DNA from: a virus
Reading direction: 5' to 3' (one strand)
Virus record (IMG/VR): IMGVR_UViG_3300033153_004969
Span: 13,615 to 45,512 of that record
DNA length: 31,898 nt
Every line of letters starts with the position of its first letter. Positions within the stretch are counted from its first letter, which is position 1. Both the position numbers and the translations under genes were made by a program. Shown piece after piece: positions 8,899 through 18,495 of this stretch. The notes beneath the pieces are model-generated. The model saw only the letters and a program-made list of their open reading frames with translations, had not been told where the DNA came from and made no database searches.

Positions 8899-9915
8899 AT
8901 GACTTTTCAATCTATATGGGGAGCATTAACAAACATAGGTAACGATACCGATACGACAGTTACCACTAATACTGTTTTTGTAACTGCTTCGGTTGGTAGC
9001 CCAAGTGTTTATAGATTTAGAGGCCTGACTATAAACTCTGGTGTTACAGCAACCTTCGGTCAAAATGATGCAATCGGGACATCTTATGCCGCTGTTGTTT
9101 TATGTAATGGAGATGTAACCATTAACGGGACAATCAACACTAGTTTCGTTGTGTCTATTCCTGGAGCCGTACCAGCGTTTAACTGGGACGGAGCTACCTC
9201 TGGTGGCGCTGGAAGTGCTGTGGCTGGTGGTACCGCTGGAACTGCAGCCGCGACAACCCCGACCATCGACCAACTACTACACGGAGACGAGACACAAACA
9301 GATTTAGACTATAGAAGATTTTATATATATGAACAATGGAAGAACGCAGGTGGAGGTGGGACTGGTTACGGCATTGATACTGCTATCGGTGGTTTCCCCG
9401 CTGGTGCAATAGTTATTGTTGCTAAGGGCAAAATAACAATGGGTTCATCTGGAACCATTGCAATGGGCGGAATTGCAGGACAAACTTCTATATCTGTAAA
9501 CCCCGCAGGGGGAGGTGGTGGTGGTGGCGGAGGTCTTGTTGGACTAATTTCATACCACAGTATAGTTATCCCATCTGGTGCTGTTGTGGACGCCTCTGGT
9601 GGAGCTGGGGGTTGGGGTAATCCAGCAGGAAGCTTTCTATATGTAGCTGGAGGTGGCGGAGGCGGAGGAGGCACCATCATGTCGGCTGCTCCAGTTGTTA
9701 CAGTTGGTGGAACTTTAAATGTTGCTGGTGGTATGGCTGGTATCGGAACACCTGGTCGTGGCAGAAGTGGCGTATATGGTGGTGGAGGTGGTGGTGGTTC
9801 TATAGGAGCTGGTGGTAGGGGCGGTCATACTGCCTTACCTGGTCCAGCTACACCTGGTGCTGCTGGTGTCAAACCAGTATTGACAGGCACAGTAAACCTA
9901 GGACTAGTAGCATGA
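8899..9915 (+). CDS. Glycine-rich phage adhesin / fibre tip protein
   Basis: The start is ATG 8899, one base after the fibre stop; an in-frame TTG at 8884 would lie inside the fibre gene. The first 150 residues are beta-like (FRGLTINSGVTATFG, VVLCNGDVTINGTI), as in phage glycine-rich surface proteins. From about residue 155 there are at least four poly-glycine blocks (for example GGGGGGGGG and YVAGGGGGGGGT) separated by short variable loops. In T-even-type gp38 adhesins, glycine-rich blocks pack into a polyglycine II sandwich and the loops between them bind the receptor; the arrangement here is similar but homology is not shown. The gene follows the main fibre and overlaps the next gene by ATGA. 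Confidence 0.75.
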   Translation: MTFQSIWGALTNIGNDTDTTVTTNTVFVTASVGSPSVYRFRGLTINSGVTATFGQNDAIGTSYAAVVLCNGDVTINGTINTSFVVSIPGAVPAFNWDGATSGGAGSAVAGGTAGTAAATTPTIDQLLHGDETQTDLDYRRFYIYEQWKNAGGGGTGYGIDTAIGGFPAGAIVIVAKGKITMGSSGTIAMGGIAGQTSISVNPAGGGGGGGGGLVGLISYHSIVIPSGAVVDASGGAGGWGNPAGSFLYVAGGGGGGGGTIMSAAPVVTVGGTLNVAGGMAGIGTPGRGRSGVYGGGGGGGSIGAGGRGGHTALPGPATPGAAGVKPVLTGTVNLGLVA

Positions 9916-10409
9916 AGTTTACCAAGGACAAGATACTGACAGATGATGGACTTGTTGTGATGCACAGCGATGAAACCCCAATGTGCAAACAAGTTATTCA
10001 GACATTCCACCAGAGAAAGAGTGTTTTAGAGCTTGGTCTTGGCATGGCAATAACAGCCAAACTCATAGATGAATTTATGAAACCAGAGATTCACGACATA
10101 GTTGAAGAAAGCCAAGAAGTTATAGATGAATACGGAGACAAGAAGTGGAACATCATCAAATGTAGTGATGCTGAGTTTGAACCAGACAAGAAATACGATT
10201 TTATACTATTAGATACCTTCCCAATGTGGAGCACACCCCTAGAGAAGTGGGTACCACACCTAAATCCAGGCGGAGTTATCACCTGGTTAGGATTTGTTAC
10301 TGGTAATGAAACTGGTAGAGATGACCTCCCCAGATACTACATGGACTGTGATGGGAGAAAATACACTCAATACTTCTATCAGGCGGAACCCCTTAAACCT
10401 GGTATATAA
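9912..10409 (+). CDS. SAM-dependent methyltransferase (spermidine synthase-like fold)
   Basis: This 165-residue protein contains a class I methyltransferase core: SVLELGLGMAITAK is the glycine loop (motif I), HDIVEESQEVIDEY gives the acidic residue after strand 2, and YDFILLDTFPMW with LNPGGVITW matches the motif IV/V region seen in spermidine-synthase-like enzymes. The ATG overlaps the adhesin stop (ATGA), so the two are co-translated. Its place between an adhesin and the adaptor protein suggests it modifies a virion protein or a surface sugar; the substrate is not visible. It is the second methyltransferase in the window. Confidence 0.8.
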   Translation: MKFTKDKILTDDGLVVMHSDETPMCKQVIQTFHQRKSVLELGLGMAITAKLIDEFMKPEIHDIVEESQEVIDEYGDKKWNIIKCSDAEFEPDKKYDFILLDTFPMWSTPLEKWVPHLNPGGVITWLGFVTGNETGRDDLPRYYMDCDGRKYTQYFYQAEPLKPGI

Positions 10410-10410
10410 T
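10405..10410 (+). promoter_or_regulatory. TATAAT box 7 bases before the adaptor gene start
   Basis: A perfect TATAAT lies at 10405-10410 inside GGTATATAATTAAGTC, immediately before ATG 10417. No convincing -35 box is seen at the right spacing and there is no ribosome site in front of the ATG. If used, transcription would begin at about the start codon, giving a leaderless message. Similar TATAATTA motifs occur at 12610 and 18127. Confidence 0.35.
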
Positions 10411-10416
10411 TAAGTC

Positions 10417-11097
10417 ATGGATAGCGGCGATATATTACTCGAAGTAGCAAGAAACACCAACCGAAACATTTCGGCCATTTCAGCCAATGGTGGTATAGAC
10501 CTTATTAACGCCTGGCAAAGAGACTGGTCTACTAGATGGCCTTACATGCCCTCTCTACAGACCTCAGCCACTGTTACGGTATCTGCCAATACAAGGACCT
10601 ACTCCTTATCTGCCAGTTTAGATAAGATTTATGATATGACAGTCCCAGAGTTCTCTGCCAAGCTAAAGAAGGTAACGATAGAACAGATGAACTCTTTTGC
10701 TCCATCAGCCAGCAGTGTGGTAGGCAATCCTAAGTACTGGGCACCATTCGGACGCAGACAGATTATACTTTTCCCTACACCTGCAGCAGCTTACGACATT
10801 AACTACTACATGTATGAGAACTACATCCCAGTATCTGCTACCAGCAACACCCCAATTTCAATAGACACTAAATACCATGACGGTGCAGTCTGGTATACAA
10901 CCTGGAGAATGGCACAACGCATGGGAGACCCAGGGACGCAAGAGACTGCTAAAAGGGAATACGACAGGATTTTTGATGCAGCCGTATCAGACATGGCAAC
11001 AAGGTTCGCAGGAGCCAACAGTGTAAAGGTCGGTGGAGACTATACCTCTAACGGGTTTGATGACGCGGATAAGGCGACCCGAATGTTCTGGAACTAA
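10417..11097 (+). CDS. Head-tail adaptor / tail tubular protein A-like
   Basis: The 226-residue protein looks like podovirus adaptor proteins that sit under the portal: an N-terminal helical part (INAWQRDWSTRWPYM), a beta insert with YSLSASLDKIYDMTVPE, a conserved-looking QIILFPTPAAAYDINYYMYENY strand pair, and a C-terminal helical part (DGAVWYTTWRMAQRMGDP then EYDRIFDAAVSDMATRF). This pattern of early helix, beta barrel and DGAV..Y helical tail is the family hallmark I rely on; no search was possible. It is followed one base later by the nozzle-like gene, which matches the order of tail tubular proteins A and B. No ribosome site is visible. Confidence 0.6.
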   Translation: MDSGDILLEVARNTNRNISAISANGGIDLINAWQRDWSTRWPYMPSLQTSATVTVSANTRTYSLSASLDKIYDMTVPEFSAKLKKVTIEQMNSFAPSASSVVGNPKYWAPFGRRQIILFPTPAAAYDINYYMYENYIPVSATSNTPISIDTKYHDGAVWYTTWRMAQRMGDPGTQETAKREYDRIFDAAVSDMATRFAGANSVKVGGDYTSNGFDDADKATRMFWN

Positions 11098-11098
11098 G

Positions 11099-12607
11099 AT
11101 GGCGGAACTAAAAGCAGCCAAATTTGTTGACTTCAAACAAGGCATCCAATCTGATACCGATGACTACGCTAACGGCGTAGATTTTATGTCTGGGGTGAAC
11201 TTTACTAAAGACCCTAATGTTTTCAGGTCTAATGTTCGCATGAGCGTGATGACAGAGGCAGCAGCCACAGATGACATCACAACCCTAATCACTCAGTTTG
11301 CCATGTATAACGAAGGCGCTGGAGCTATTATGTATGGTATAGGTGGGCAGAAGATATATGGACTTAGTGCATTTACTTCTGGTACTTGGACGCGTTTACA
11401 TACAGACGGAAACTCAGTGTCCAATGGAAGCATAGCTGTATTCGGAACCAATCTCTACTGGTCATCCAACGCCAAGTTGGGCAAGTATGTCGGTTCAACA
11501 ACTACGTGGACAGACTCTTTTAAGGATTTAGCGGTAAACGATGGCAGTTATCATCCACTAGTCAACTTCGCTGGAAAGCTTATGGTAGGTGCCGGTAGGT
11601 ACGTAGCCACACTAGATGCTGATGGAACAACTTGGGATGATACCGCACTCACACTGCCACTCAACTCTCGCATTTTTGATATGAAGGTATGGAACGACAG
11701 AATAGCCATACTGGTAGATGTTCTAACTGGTAAACGTGTGACCAAGATTTACTTCTGGGACGGTTCTTCTGATACCTATAACGAAGAGGTAACCATAGAT
11801 GAACCAACACCTAGAGCTCTCGTTGATTATTTCAACCATTTGATGGTGTTCAACAGAGACGGAAGAATATTTGAATATGATGGAGCTTCTCTAAACCTAG
11901 TGCGCTCACTACCCAACGTGTCCCCAGAGACGGGTGCAAGCCTTACGGTCAACCCTGGAGGCATCACAATACACAATAACGACCTATTGTTCGGCCTCAC
12001 AGGCACCAATTCAGACTTTAAAGATGGCGTATGGGCATTCTCTAGACTTGATGTCACCCATCCGATAGCACTAAACTACCACACCCCAACCTCTAACAGG
12101 AATCAGACAGACACTATAGGTGCAGTATTTGCAGCTAGCAGTGGAGACCTATACTTAGCCTGGCAGAGTGGAGCAGCTTATGGAGTAGACGTTTCAAACG
12201 CCAACAACTACCTTTTGTCATCCTGGGCAGCTGGTCCAACCCATACCCCACTTTCATATATAGACACAGTTCACCACTCCTTAGGAGACAGACTGCAAGA
12301 TGTAGTCATCATGGGTGTAGAAGTTCATGTAGCAGAGAAGCCTGCTGTAGTCGGGCTGTCTACAGGTTTAGACAGTACGGTAACAATTTTCACCAATCCA
12401 GACAAATCTGGAACCTATACAGAGCAAGACATCCTCTATGAACTCAACACTTGGGATAAGGTTCACTGGTTCAGTACCCCTGTAGAATGTCGCTCTATGC
12501 AGCTTAGATTGTCGCTTTCAAACCCAGTAGCTGGAGCAGGAGAGACTAACATCAGGGGCTATACAATCTATTACCAAGAGAGGGGCCCTCTTTTCGCCAG
12601 GGAGTAA
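11099..12607 (+). CDS. Tail nozzle / tail tubular protein B-like, beta-propeller
   Basis: The start is ATG 11099, just after the previous stop; the open frame to 11033 overlaps the adaptor gene and is not needed. The 502-residue protein is beta-rich with recurring strand patterns such as YGIGGQKIYGLSAFTSGTWTR, FGTNLYWSSNAKLGKYV, LMVGAGRYVATLDADG and MVFNRDGRIFEYDGAS, suggesting a multi-bladed propeller, then a C-terminal beta-sandwich (CRSMQLRLSLSNP). Podovirus nozzle proteins are built around a propeller, and the gene directly follows the adaptor, so a tail nozzle is the best call. A cell-surface binding propeller is an alternative. Confidence 0.6.
   Translation: MAELKAAKFVDFKQGIQSDTDDYANGVDFMSGVNFTKDPNVFRSNVRMSVMTEAAATDDITTLITQFAMYNEGAGAIMYGIGGQKIYGLSAFTSGTWTRLHTDGNSVSNGSIAVFGTNLYWSSNAKLGKYVGSTTTWTDSFKDLAVNDGSYHPLVNFAGKLMVGAGRYVATLDADGTTWDDTALTLPLNSRIFDMKVWNDRIAILVDVLTGKRVTKIYFWDGSSDTYNEEVTIDEPTPRALVDYFNHLMVFNRDGRIFEYDGASLNLVRSLPNVSPETGASLTVNPGGITIHNNDLLFGLTGTNSDFKDGVWAFSRLDVTHPIALNYHTPTSNRNQTDTIGAVFAASSGDLYLAWQSGAAYGVDVSNANNYLLSSWAAGPTHTPLSYIDTVHHSLGDRLQDVVIMGVEVHVAEKPAVVGLSTGLDSTVTIFTNPDKSGTYTEQDILYELNTWDKVHWFSTPVECRSMQLRLSLSNPVAGAGETNIRGYTIYYQERGPLFARE
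12576..12594 (+). terminator. Weak hairpin with T run at the end of the nozzle gene
   Basis: AAGAGAGG at 12576-12583 pairs with CCTCTTTT at 12587-12594 around a GGC loop (one G-T pair), and the T run is part of the stem. It lies inside the last codons of the nozzle gene, just before a TATAAT box at 12610. It may attenuate transcription, but the U tract does not extend beyond the stem. Confidence 0.25.
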
Positions 12608-12609
12608 GG

Positions 12610-12615
12610 TATAAT
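12610..12615 (+). promoter_or_regulatory. TATAAT box before the 59-residue ORF
   Basis: GGTATAATTAAG at 12608-12619 contains a perfect TATAAT whose last base is 10 bases before ATG 12625. No -35 match is visible. The same TATAATTA core precedes genes at 10417 and 18142. An AAGAGG ribosome site overlaps its downstream edge. Confidence 0.3.
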
Positions 12616-12624
12616 TAAGAGGTT

Positions 12625-12804
12625 ATGGCCAAACAATACAAAAAAGTTGAAGACGGAGAGATGGAAGTGAAAATTTCCTCTACTAAGACAAATACCAAGA
12701 CAGAAATCCATAACATAGAAGATATAACAGTAAGCAGAGACAGCCACAAAGAAGAGTACGAGAGATTAGACGACCTTCTGAAGGAGTGGGATAAGATTAA
12801 ATAG
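12625..12804 (+). CDS. Small charged protein in virion module
   Basis: A 59-residue ORF starts at ATG 12625 after AAGAGG and ends two bases before the next start. It is highly charged (MAKQYKKVEDGEMEVK at the start; KEEYERLDDLLKEWDKIK at the end) with a probable C-terminal amphipathic helix. Codon use looks like the neighbours and it fills the gap between two virion genes exactly, which supports it as real. No family is recognised; a small virion or scaffolding-type protein is possible. Confidence 0.65.
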   Translation: MAKQYKKVEDGEMEVKISSTKTNTKTEIHNIEDITVSRDSHKEEYERLDDLLKEWDKIK

Positions 12805-12806
12805 CT

Positions 12807-13934
<1,128 letters not shown>

Positions 13935-13949
13935 GAAGGAGCGGCAACT

Positions 13950-16928
13950 ATGGCTACGCTAAAGCAACTCCTAGAACAAAACAAACAAGGTTCCTCTAAC
14001 GACTACCAGCGAGCAGCAATAGCTGAACGCGAGTCTTTAATAAAACAAGTTGGCGGTAGAGTACCAGAGAAGAAGAAACCTAAGGTAGGTTTCCTTCAAC
14101 GTTTAAGTATTATAGGAGATAGTCTTGGTGCAGTCATCAGAACTGGCATCTTCGCAGCCATGACACCAGAGAAGGAATCAGTACTAGGTGCAGCAGCAGG
14201 AGCATTGGTTGATAGAACCAAACGTAAATACGGCTCAGACCTGCTAGATGAGATGGGTGTTACCAACAAATATGGTAAGGCTATAGGTGGCTTCGCTTTA
14301 GATATGGCACTAGACCCACTCTCATGGGTAACTGGTGGTGCTGGAGGGCTCTTCTTTAAAGGTTCTACAGTGATGAATAAAGCTGGCAAACTGCTTACTC
14401 TAAACAAGGCTGGAACCAAAGCATTACAACAAACACTGTCAAAAATACCAAAAGTAGTCAGACCAGCTGGTGTCACTCACCAAGGAGAAATTACTCGATT
14501 TGCCGAACTGTTAGGTAGGGAATCGAAACTAGCCGAAGCCTTTATAGATAAGGGTGGTATTAAGTTTATGGGTGCACAAACTCCATTAACAGCAGCCAAG
14601 CTGGGCAGACTAGCACAGGTGACAGGTATCTCATTGATGGCAAACAAATTCTCTAAAACAGCACTAGGCAAGGCTGGAACAGCTATTGCTGAACTTTTGG
14701 TACCTGATAAAAAATATGCAAACATGCTCAAGGCAGCCAACATAGGACCAGATGAAGCAAACCAACTATTGGCTTTAAGGGCTGGTTCCCGTGGTGCTAA
14801 GTCATTAGCCATAACCGACAGAACAGAGTTCCTCAAAGAGAACTACAAAACAGTAATCGAACACGCAGATACCATCGGGATAACCAGTGGAAACAAGGCG
14901 GAAAGGATTGCCCATGGCATGACGTACGCAGCTGAGGGTGACCAGGTAGCGGCACAAATAGCAAGGGAGTTTGGTGAAGGTCCACAAGGATGGGACAGAG
15001 CAGCGCAACAGCTATATGATGCTGAGTACGCAGCCCAAATTGAAAGAGGTACAAGCGTTAGAAAGGCCATAGTAGCTGCGAAGAAAAAGAAACAAAGACT
15101 TACAGACGGCAAGCTAATAATAGATGCCATGAATGGAACTGCATTTCCCCCAGCGTTACAAGACGTTTATCAGGGTGTCTTAAGAGAATACAAAGGCATC
15201 GCAGAGAGAGATAGAGCGCTAGGGTTCATCCGTAGCAAATTGGACGACTACATATATAGAGGGACAAAAAGAGTCACCCCTGGTGGTGGAGCATTCGGAA
15301 GAGTATCCAAAGCAGGTATCACAGGAACGCATGGCAAAGAGAGAGTCTTTGACACTATTTTAGATATAGATTTAGCAGCTAACTGGGAAAGAGAGTATGA
15401 CTTCTTTAAAGGAGTTACTATTCGTGGAACCACCAGTGACGTAAATGCTGTTAACAAACTTTATGTAAACAACCTAGCCAAGATGGCTGGGGTGCCAAAA
15501 GCAGCCAACAAAAGCATTCCGCCTGGTTGGGTAGACGGCTCATCACTCAAGATTCCTGGTGTTAAGGGAACATTCAAAGGCATCATGGTGCCACAAGCTA
15601 TAGCTGATGACCTTGTAAAAGCAACCAAACCATTCCTAGATACCACAGAAAGCAAAGCACTCCTCTCTGGACTAGAAACCTATATGAACCAATGGAAGAC
15701 AGGCGTAACTGTATACTGGCCAGCTTTCCACATTAGAAACGCTGTCTCTAACGTATTCAACGCCTCCTATCTAGGTGGTGCTGATATGAAGGTATTCACA
15801 GAGTCTATGAAATACCAGAAGGCCATATCCACAGGAGTTGGACTAGATGACATAGTAAAGGGTACTGGGCTCACAGTCAGACAATTACAAGAGGAAATGA
15901 TAAAGCACAACCTCTGGGGCTTTGGTGGACAGACCCAACAGGCACTCACTGGTCCACAAGGAGCAAGGATGCTAAACAGAGCACTGGGCAAGGGGAGTAA
16001 CAAGGTTCACGACTTTGCTATGGGCGTCGGTAACACTATAGAAACAAACTCTAAGATGGGCTCCTTTATAGACAGGCTTCGCAAGGGCGACTCACTAGAC
16101 AACGCCGCAATGCACGTCAAGAAGTTCTTATTTGATTATGACGACCTAACAGATTTTGAGAGAGGAACAATGAAACATTTGATTCCCTTCTATACATGGA
16201 TACGCAAGAACACACCACTACAGATTGAACAGATGTTAAAGAAACCAGGCAAGTTCCTTGGGCTTGGAAGGGCAATGGACGCAGCTGGTAGAGCCTTCGG
16301 TGAAGAACTAACCCCAGAAGAACAAGCAATGTTACCAGACTTCGCTATGGCTGGTATAGGGCTAGACAAAATAAACCTAGGCAAGGATAAGAACGGTAAG
16401 TTCAGAACCATCCTTTCCCTTGGTCTACCATATGAAGACCTGGACAAACTTGGTCAAGCTGGTAAAGAGATACTAGGTTCACTCACCCCACCACTTAAAT
16501 ACATCCTAGAGGAAATATCTGGTAAGGAGTTCTTTAGGAACAAACCGTTAGAGGAAGCCAACAAGGTATCACAGTCCACTGGGTATCTAATTGAGAACTT
16601 TGCATCAGACAAGGTAAAAGAGCTATTAAGTTTCAGCAAAAAAACTACAGACTTTGGCACAACCTACAGGCTCAACCCCAAACTGGTTCACTTCTTAGGG
16701 CAAGCACCTATTACACGTGCTGGTTCTACATTGAGAAAACTAGAGAGTCTAACCGACTCAGAACGAGACACTATCGGCACAGCCCTCAGTCTTATAGTTG
16801 GTATGAACACATACAACGCAGAGGCTACATCCTACTTCAGAAACCAAGAGAGATTAGAAGAACTCAATAAAGTAATAGACGAGTTATATCCAAAGATAAA
16901 GAAGTTTGAAAGGCTTTGGATACCATAA
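13950..16928 (+). CDS. Giant internal virion / DNA-ejection type protein
   Basis: GAAGGAG at 13935-13941 precedes the ATG. The 992-residue protein has an N-terminal basic segment (PEKKKPKVGFLQR), a hydrophobic glycine-rich region (about 55-140, including GGFALDMALDPLSW), a long helical middle, and a block around residues 720-770 reading KKFLFDYDDLTDFERGTMK then LIPFYTWIRKNTPLQ. That last block is one I recognise from very large phage internal or polyvalent proteins in many phages. It ends with helices (LEELNKVIDELYPKIKKFE). Short-tailed phages eject proteins of this size with DNA, and no separate tape measure is visible. A membrane-channel role is inferred only. Confidence 0.6.
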   Translation: MATLKQLLEQNKQGSSNDYQRAAIAERESLIKQVGGRVPEKKKPKVGFLQRLSIIGDSLGAVIRTGIFAAMTPEKESVLGAAAGALVDRTKRKYGSDLLDEMGVTNKYGKAIGGFALDMALDPLSWVTGGAGGLFFKGSTVMNKAGKLLTLNKAGTKALQQTLSKIPKVVRPAGVTHQGEITRFAELLGRESKLAEAFIDKGGIKFMGAQTPLTAAKLGRLAQVTGISLMANKFSKTALGKAGTAIAELLVPDKKYANMLKAANIGPDEANQLLALRAGSRGAKSLAITDRTEFLKENYKTVIEHADTIGITSGNKAERIAHGMTYAAEGDQVAAQIAREFGEGPQGWDRAAQQLYDAEYAAQIERGTSVRKAIVAAKKKKQRLTDGKLIIDAMNGTAFPPALQDVYQGVLREYKGIAERDRALGFIRSKLDDYIYRGTKRVTPGGGAFGRVSKAGITGTHGKERVFDTILDIDLAANWEREYDFFKGVTIRGTTSDVNAVNKLYVNNLAKMAGVPKAANKSIPPGWVDGSSLKIPGVKGTFKGIMVPQAIADDLVKATKPFLDTTESKALLSGLETYMNQWKTGVTVYWPAFHIRNAVSNVFNASYLGGADMKVFTESMKYQKAISTGVGLDDIVKGTGLTVRQLQEEMIKHNLWGFGGQTQQALTGPQGARMLNRALGKGSNKVHDFAMGVGNTIETNSKMGSFIDRLRKGDSLDNAAMHVKKFLFDYDDLTDFERGTMKHLIPFYTWIRKNTPLQIEQMLKKPGKFLGLGRAMDAAGRAFGEELTPEEQAMLPDFAMAGIGLDKINLGKDKNGKFRTILSLGLPYEDLDKLGQAGKEILGSLTPPLKYILEEISGKEFFRNKPLEEANKVSQSTGYLIENFASDKVKELLSFSKKTTDFGTTYRLNPKLVHFLGQAPITRAGSTLRKLESLTDSERDTIGTALSLIVGMNTYNAEATSYFRNQERLEELNKVIDELYPKIKKFERLWIP

Positions 16929-18118
16929 TGCCAGAAGAATCAATACAACAACTTAGGAAAGAATTTAAAGCCCATATACATACTGGGGTAGATACCAAGC
17001 GTGTTAAATATGCCAACCTAGAGGGCACCTCAGTAGACAATAACAACCTCTGGAAGACATTTACCGCTGACACTGGTTCAGCTTCAGCCAACAGTCCAAC
17101 AGACACATTCACATTCACAGGTGGTGAGGGTATAGATACATCTATAGCAGGCGATGTAGTAACCATAGCAGGAGAAGATTCTGCTGCAGGCAATAAAGGA
17201 ATAGTTATAGTTGCAGCTGGAGAGGGTATAGATGTTACGTATGGAGCTGGAACGGCTACAGTGGCTGGTGAGGACGCTACAACGGGTAACAAGGGTATAG
17301 CCAGCTTCGCTACAGCTGACTTCAACGTAACAGCAGGAGCAGTAGAGGCTAAAGACACCATAGTTAAATCAGTAGACAGCGACTCAGGAGCAGCGACACC
17401 TTCAGGACACGAAGTTACTATAGCTGGTGGTACTGGTATTACAACATCTGGCTCAGGTTCAACAATCACAATAGCAGCCTCTGGAGGAACAGATGTTCCA
17501 TCTTGGCTAACAGACAGTTTTTTCATGCAGGGACATTACAACGACGGGATGCAAGAAACAGGCGGAGCCTCTGTAATAAGGCTAGCACAGTTTACTCAAC
17601 TCAAACAAACATCAAATATATCCTCGCTATCAGATGGCGGAGGAAACATAGACGCCTGGGATGCGGACCACGAAATAACCTGCCCATTTTATTGGTGGTG
17701 GAATACTGGGGCTGGTTCTGGATGTGCTTATTTTATGTTGCTGACCGCCACTGGAGGCCAGCCAGCTTCTACCTCATCTGTATATACAGGAGCGCATATT
17801 GGGTTTATAACCGACAGTAGCGCAGCAGCTGGTGTTACCAAACTATATGCTAGCAACGCCGATGGAACCACCCAAACAAGGACAGACGTATCTGCATCAG
17901 CTTCAACAACAGCAACATGGTATAGATTAAAGGTTGTGTTTGATTCTGGGACTAATGTTAAGTTTTATATTGATGGTGCTCTTGTAGCCACACACACAAC
18001 CAACATGCCGTCTGGGAATGTAACAGTACCATTATTGTCTATAGGCTCTTATGTTTCAAACAATAATGTTAAAGCATGGTGTGGCAACAACTACACATGG
18101 AAGCATTCTATACCCTAA
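16928..18118 (+). CDS. Second tail fibre with repeats and LamG/lectin-like end
   Basis: ATG 16928 shares one base with the previous stop (TAATG), giving 396 residues. An N-terminal helix (ESIQQLRKEFKAHIHTGVDT) is followed by repeated fibre motifs: GGEGIDTSIAGDVVTIAGED then AAGNKGI, a second copy GEGIDVTYGAGTATVAGED then TTGNKGI, and GGTGITTSGSGSTITI. The last 200 residues look like a jelly-roll lectin (LamG/concanavalin type): WYRLKVVFDSGTNVKFYIDG is the characteristic strand pair, with ALVATHTTNMPS after it. Such domains bind glycans. The gene therefore likely encodes a second receptor-binding fibre, separate from the one at 5961. Confidence 0.75.
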   Translation: MPEESIQQLRKEFKAHIHTGVDTKRVKYANLEGTSVDNNNLWKTFTADTGSASANSPTDTFTFTGGEGIDTSIAGDVVTIAGEDSAAGNKGIVIVAAGEGIDVTYGAGTATVAGEDATTGNKGIASFATADFNVTAGAVEAKDTIVKSVDSDSGAATPSGHEVTIAGGTGITTSGSGSTITIAASGGTDVPSWLTDSFFMQGHYNDGMQETGGASVIRLAQFTQLKQTSNISSLSDGGGNIDAWDADHEITCPFYWWWNTGAGSGCAYFMLLTATGGQPASTSSVYTGAHIGFITDSSAAAGVTKLYASNADGTTQTRTDVSASASTTATWYRLKVVFDSGTNVKFYIDGALVATHTTNMPSGNVTVPLLSIGSYVSNNNVKAWCGNNYTWKHSIP

Positions 18119-18126
18119 ACCACTGA

Positions 18127-18132
18127 TATAAT
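18127..18132 (+). promoter_or_regulatory. Extended -10 TGATATAAT before the coiled-coil/membrane protein
   Basis: TGA at 18124-18126 followed by TATAAT at 18127-18132 is a consensus extended -10 element; ATG 18142 is 10 bases downstream and has no ribosome site. No good -35 is seen. It matches the TATAATTA boxes at 10405 and 12610. Confidence 0.4.
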
Positions 18133-18141
18133 TAGATAGCA

Positions 18142-18354
18142 ATGAAAGAAACAGAACTAACAGAAATAAAGGAAGACGTAAAAGAAAACAGAACCGACAT
18201 CAAGCTTATGCTTGGGAACCATCTTCCACACATGTCAGCCGACATAAAAGAAACCAAGACTAACGTCTCATGGCTTATGAAATTCTTTTGGGTAGTAGCT
18301 ACCGCATCCATCGGCTCACTCATTGCAGCCGTATTAACTTTGATTTTGAAATGA
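18142..18354 (+). CDS. Coiled-coil plus single-TM protein (XhlA/holin-like)
   Basis: This 70-residue protein has an N-terminal heptad-like charged helix (ELTEIKEDVKENRTDIKLML), a KETKTNVSWLMKFFW transition and one C-terminal transmembrane helix (VVATASIGSLIAAVLTLIL) ending in a single lysine. This arrangement is that of XhlA/hemolysin-type phage membrane proteins, which work with holins in host lysis. The similarity is in layout, not a proven family match. It closes the virion module and is followed by a promoter-like region. An alternative is a virion membrane-contact protein. Confidence 0.6.
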   Translation: MKETELTEIKEDVKENRTDIKLMLGNHLPHMSADIKETKTNVSWLMKFFWVVATASIGSLIAAVLTLILK

Positions 18355-18359
18355 GCTCC

Positions 18360-18388
18360 TTGACATAATTAGTATTGTATGTTAGGCT
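18360..18388 (+). promoter_or_regulatory. Sigma70-like promoter, TTGACA-N17-TAGGCT with extended -10
   Basis: TTGACA is perfect at 18360-18365. After 17 bases comes TAGGCT at 18383-18388, a 3/6 match, preceded by TGT (TGn extended -10) at 18380-18382. It would drive the leader and metallophosphoesterase gene downstream. Confidence 0.4.
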
Positions 18389-18473
18389 CCAAGTAATACT
18401 ATTGAACTTGGGGGTTCATGGAAAACATACAGAAATTTGAATATCGGACAGCAGAGATGCTGTCTGTAGTTTT
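18389..18473 (+). promoter_or_regulatory. Attenuator-like leader with mutually exclusive hairpins
   Basis: CCAAGT 18389-18394 can pair with ACTTGG 18406-18411. TGAAC 18403-18407 can instead pair with GTTCA 18414-18418, which sequesters the ATG of a short ORF; the two pairings share bases and exclude each other. Further on, GACAGCA 18447-18453 pairs with TGCTGTC 18458-18464 around GAGA, extended by two more pairs, followed by GTTTTG at 18469-18474, like a weak intrinsic terminator. Confidence 0.35.
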
Positions 18474-18495
18474 GTACTTTGGAGGTGTCCTATGA
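18418..18495 (+). CDS. Possible 25-residue leader peptide
   Basis: An ATG at 18418 preceded by GGGGG opens a 25-codon frame (beginning MENIQKFEYRT) whose TGA overlaps the metallophosphoesterase ATG at 18492-18495. The overlap and the hairpin inside the frame fit a translated leader coupled to the main gene. No sequence family is known. It may equally be chance. Confidence 0.3.
   Translation: MENIQKFEYRTAEMLSVVLYFGGVL

Noticed and set aside
14096-15130. Minus-strand frames of about 95-126 residues
   Set aside because: All lie inside the giant ejection-type protein gene with no ribosome site and random composition.
16864-17526. 220-residue minus-strand open frame
   Set aside because: It mirrors the G/T/A-rich repeats of the second fibre, giving a P/V/S-rich product with no domain; a shadow.
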